DNA from: UBA5734 sp964528645 | Lineage (GTDB): Bacteria > Bacillota > Clostridia > Saccharofermentanales > UBA5734 | DNA length: 15,231 nucleotides | Assembly: GCA_964528645.1 (NCBI GenBank) | Contig: CAZGSR010000050.1 | Coordinates: forward strand, 1 to 15,231 | Direction of reading: 5' to 3' | Shown here: positions 14,472 through 15,231 of the stretch, one piece after another | How the letters are laid out: every line of letters begins with the position of its first letter | How positions within the stretch are numbered: position 1 is the stretch's first letter | The notes under the pieces: model-generated | The model's database searches: none | Told to the model about the DNA's origin: nothing | Seen by the model: only the letters and a program-made list of their open reading frames with translations | Made by a program: the position numbers and the translations under genes

Positions 14472-15072
14472 GGGACTGATCCTCGGAATCTTCTGTTTCA
14501 GCAGCCGGTTCACTTTCACTGGTTGTGTCCAGGCCATCGACTTCACCCGGGGTATCCTCTTGAATCAGCTCGCCAGCAGATGCTTCTGCTGGGAATTCAA
14601 CCGAATCGCTGGTCTGGGTGAAATCCACTGTTTCGCGGTCCTGGCATTCCGGGTGCAAGGCGCAAAACAAGCCATGCAACAGCCCCTGTTTGTCCGCTGT
14701 TTCTCCACAGATGGCACACGCTTCCGTTGGCAGTTCAAATTGGCTGAGCATGCCGGATAGCTGGGCCAGGAACCACTCGATCTGCTCAGCTGTGCGCACG
14801 CGCCACGACTCCTGCAGACGGACACAAAGGAAATTGTCCGCCAGTTCATAATTCCTCAGTTTGAGCTGGCGGGTATTGTCATCGATCCAGCCTTGCAGAG
14901 CAGCCAGGTTGTCCGCTGTGATTCCGGCCACTGAAACGAAGACCGCCTTGAACCCTTTGCCCTCCATCACCGTGAAACGGTAGCCATTGTAGAGGCCATA
15001 GATGCTGTCCTCCGCTTCCAGTGTCTGCCAATTCTGTTGCTGGGCCAATTTGGAAAGTTGTGTCGAAATCAT
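14464..15072 (-). CDS. uncharacterised protein with a Cys/His cluster and acidic tail
   Basis: I do not recognise this 202-residue protein. Residues 1-110 look like a folded alpha/beta region with aromatic patches (YGLYNGYRFTV near 25-35, FKAVFVSVAG near 41-50). A compact cluster C119-x2-C122-x14-C137-x2-H140-x2-C143 suggests a zinc site resembling a zinc ribbon. Residues 144-202 are strongly acidic and probably disordered, with many Asp, Glu, Ser and Thr. No signal peptide or membrane segment is seen. ATG 15072 has AAGGAG about seven bases ahead. Its stop lies inside the pepV start region (8-base overlap), so it is the first gene of a two-gene operon with the dipeptidase. That coupling suggests, but does not show, a link to peptide or protein turnover. 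Confidence 0.85.
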   Translation of the reverse strand: MISTQLSKLAQQQNWQTLEAEDSIYGLYNGYRFTVMEGKGFKAVFVSVAGITADNLAALQGWIDDNTRQLKLRNYELADNFLCVRLQESWRVRTAEQIEWFLAQLSGMLSQFELPTEACAICGETADKQGLLHGLFCALHPECQDRETVDFTQTSDSVEFPAEASAGELIQEDTPGEVDGLDTTSESEPAAETEDSEDQSHG

Positions 15073-15121
15073 GGTGTGCTCCTTTTTATGATGCTCATCC
15101 TGGCTATTTTCATTTTGTCAC

Positions 15122-15127
15122 ATTATA
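15122..15127 (-). promoter_or_regulatory. candidate -10 of the minus-strand pepV operon
   Basis: On the minus strand TATAAT lies about 50 bases upstream of the start codon at 15072. At 17 bases distance the -35 position (15145-15150) reads TAGCCT, a poor match, so this is a weak or activator-dependent candidate. A perfect 10-base palindrome CTTTGCAAAG (15156-15165) lies just upstream. Confidence 0.4.
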
Positions 15128-15231
15128 CCGCTGGGAAGGCGCTTAGGCTATTTCACTTTGCAAAGAGACTGCTCAGGGCTCTTTATCTAATACCGTGAAA
15201 AGCCTGTAAAAAGTGCAGCGGATTCCAGTAA

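Noticed and set aside
1..15231. Defence island, prophage, CRISPR array, insertion sequence or tRNA gene
   Set aside because: No repeat-spacer pattern, transposase, integrase, terminal repeats or cloverleaf was seen; the genes are housekeeping or transport.

Overview
The window reads as a core-genome segment of a Gram-positive bacterium of the class Clostridia with fairly high GC. The pointers are a transcriptional T-box leader in front of ileS, strong Shine-Dalgarno sequences, sigma-A-type promoters, the IspH-ribosomal protein S1 fusion typical of Clostridia, ScpA/ScpB, and a PepV-type dipeptidase. I cannot name a genus. I see no transposase, integrase, phage gene, CRISPR array, tRNA or rRNA.

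Layout. Bases 1-57 hold nothing I can identify. A consensus promoter (58-87) drives a T-box riboswitch (about 96-395) and then ileS, an isoleucyl-tRNA synthetase of the eukaryote-like type 2. A short gap carries an extended -10 promoter and a strong hairpin. A tight same-strand cluster follows: an M50 membrane metalloprotease, trpS, scpA and scpB. A second promoter (7060-7088) opens a compact run of four genes: a MurR/RpiR regulator, cmk, plsC and the fused ispH-rpsA, closed by a textbook terminator at 11586-11616. A MATE efflux gene follows. Convergent to it, on the minus strand, are pepV and an uncharacterised gene upstream that overlaps it by 8 bases.

How the genes fit together. Most are housekeeping genes: charging of tRNA-Ile and tRNA-Trp, chromosome condensation (ScpA/ScpB with SMC), CMP recycling, phospholipid acylation, the last isoprenoid precursor step, and translation initiation (S1). 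No new multi-gene system is evident. The points worth a second look lie inside known genes: a four-cysteine signature in TrpRS matching an iron-sulfur cluster site; a likely CUG start for ScpA; an AT-rich patch in ispH that contains a promoter-like sequence, followed by an internal Shine-Dalgarno and ATG exactly at the IspH/S1 junction; a His-Glu-Asp repeat tail on S1; a substituted acyltransferase motif in PlsC; and an unrecognised Cys/His protein paired with PepV.
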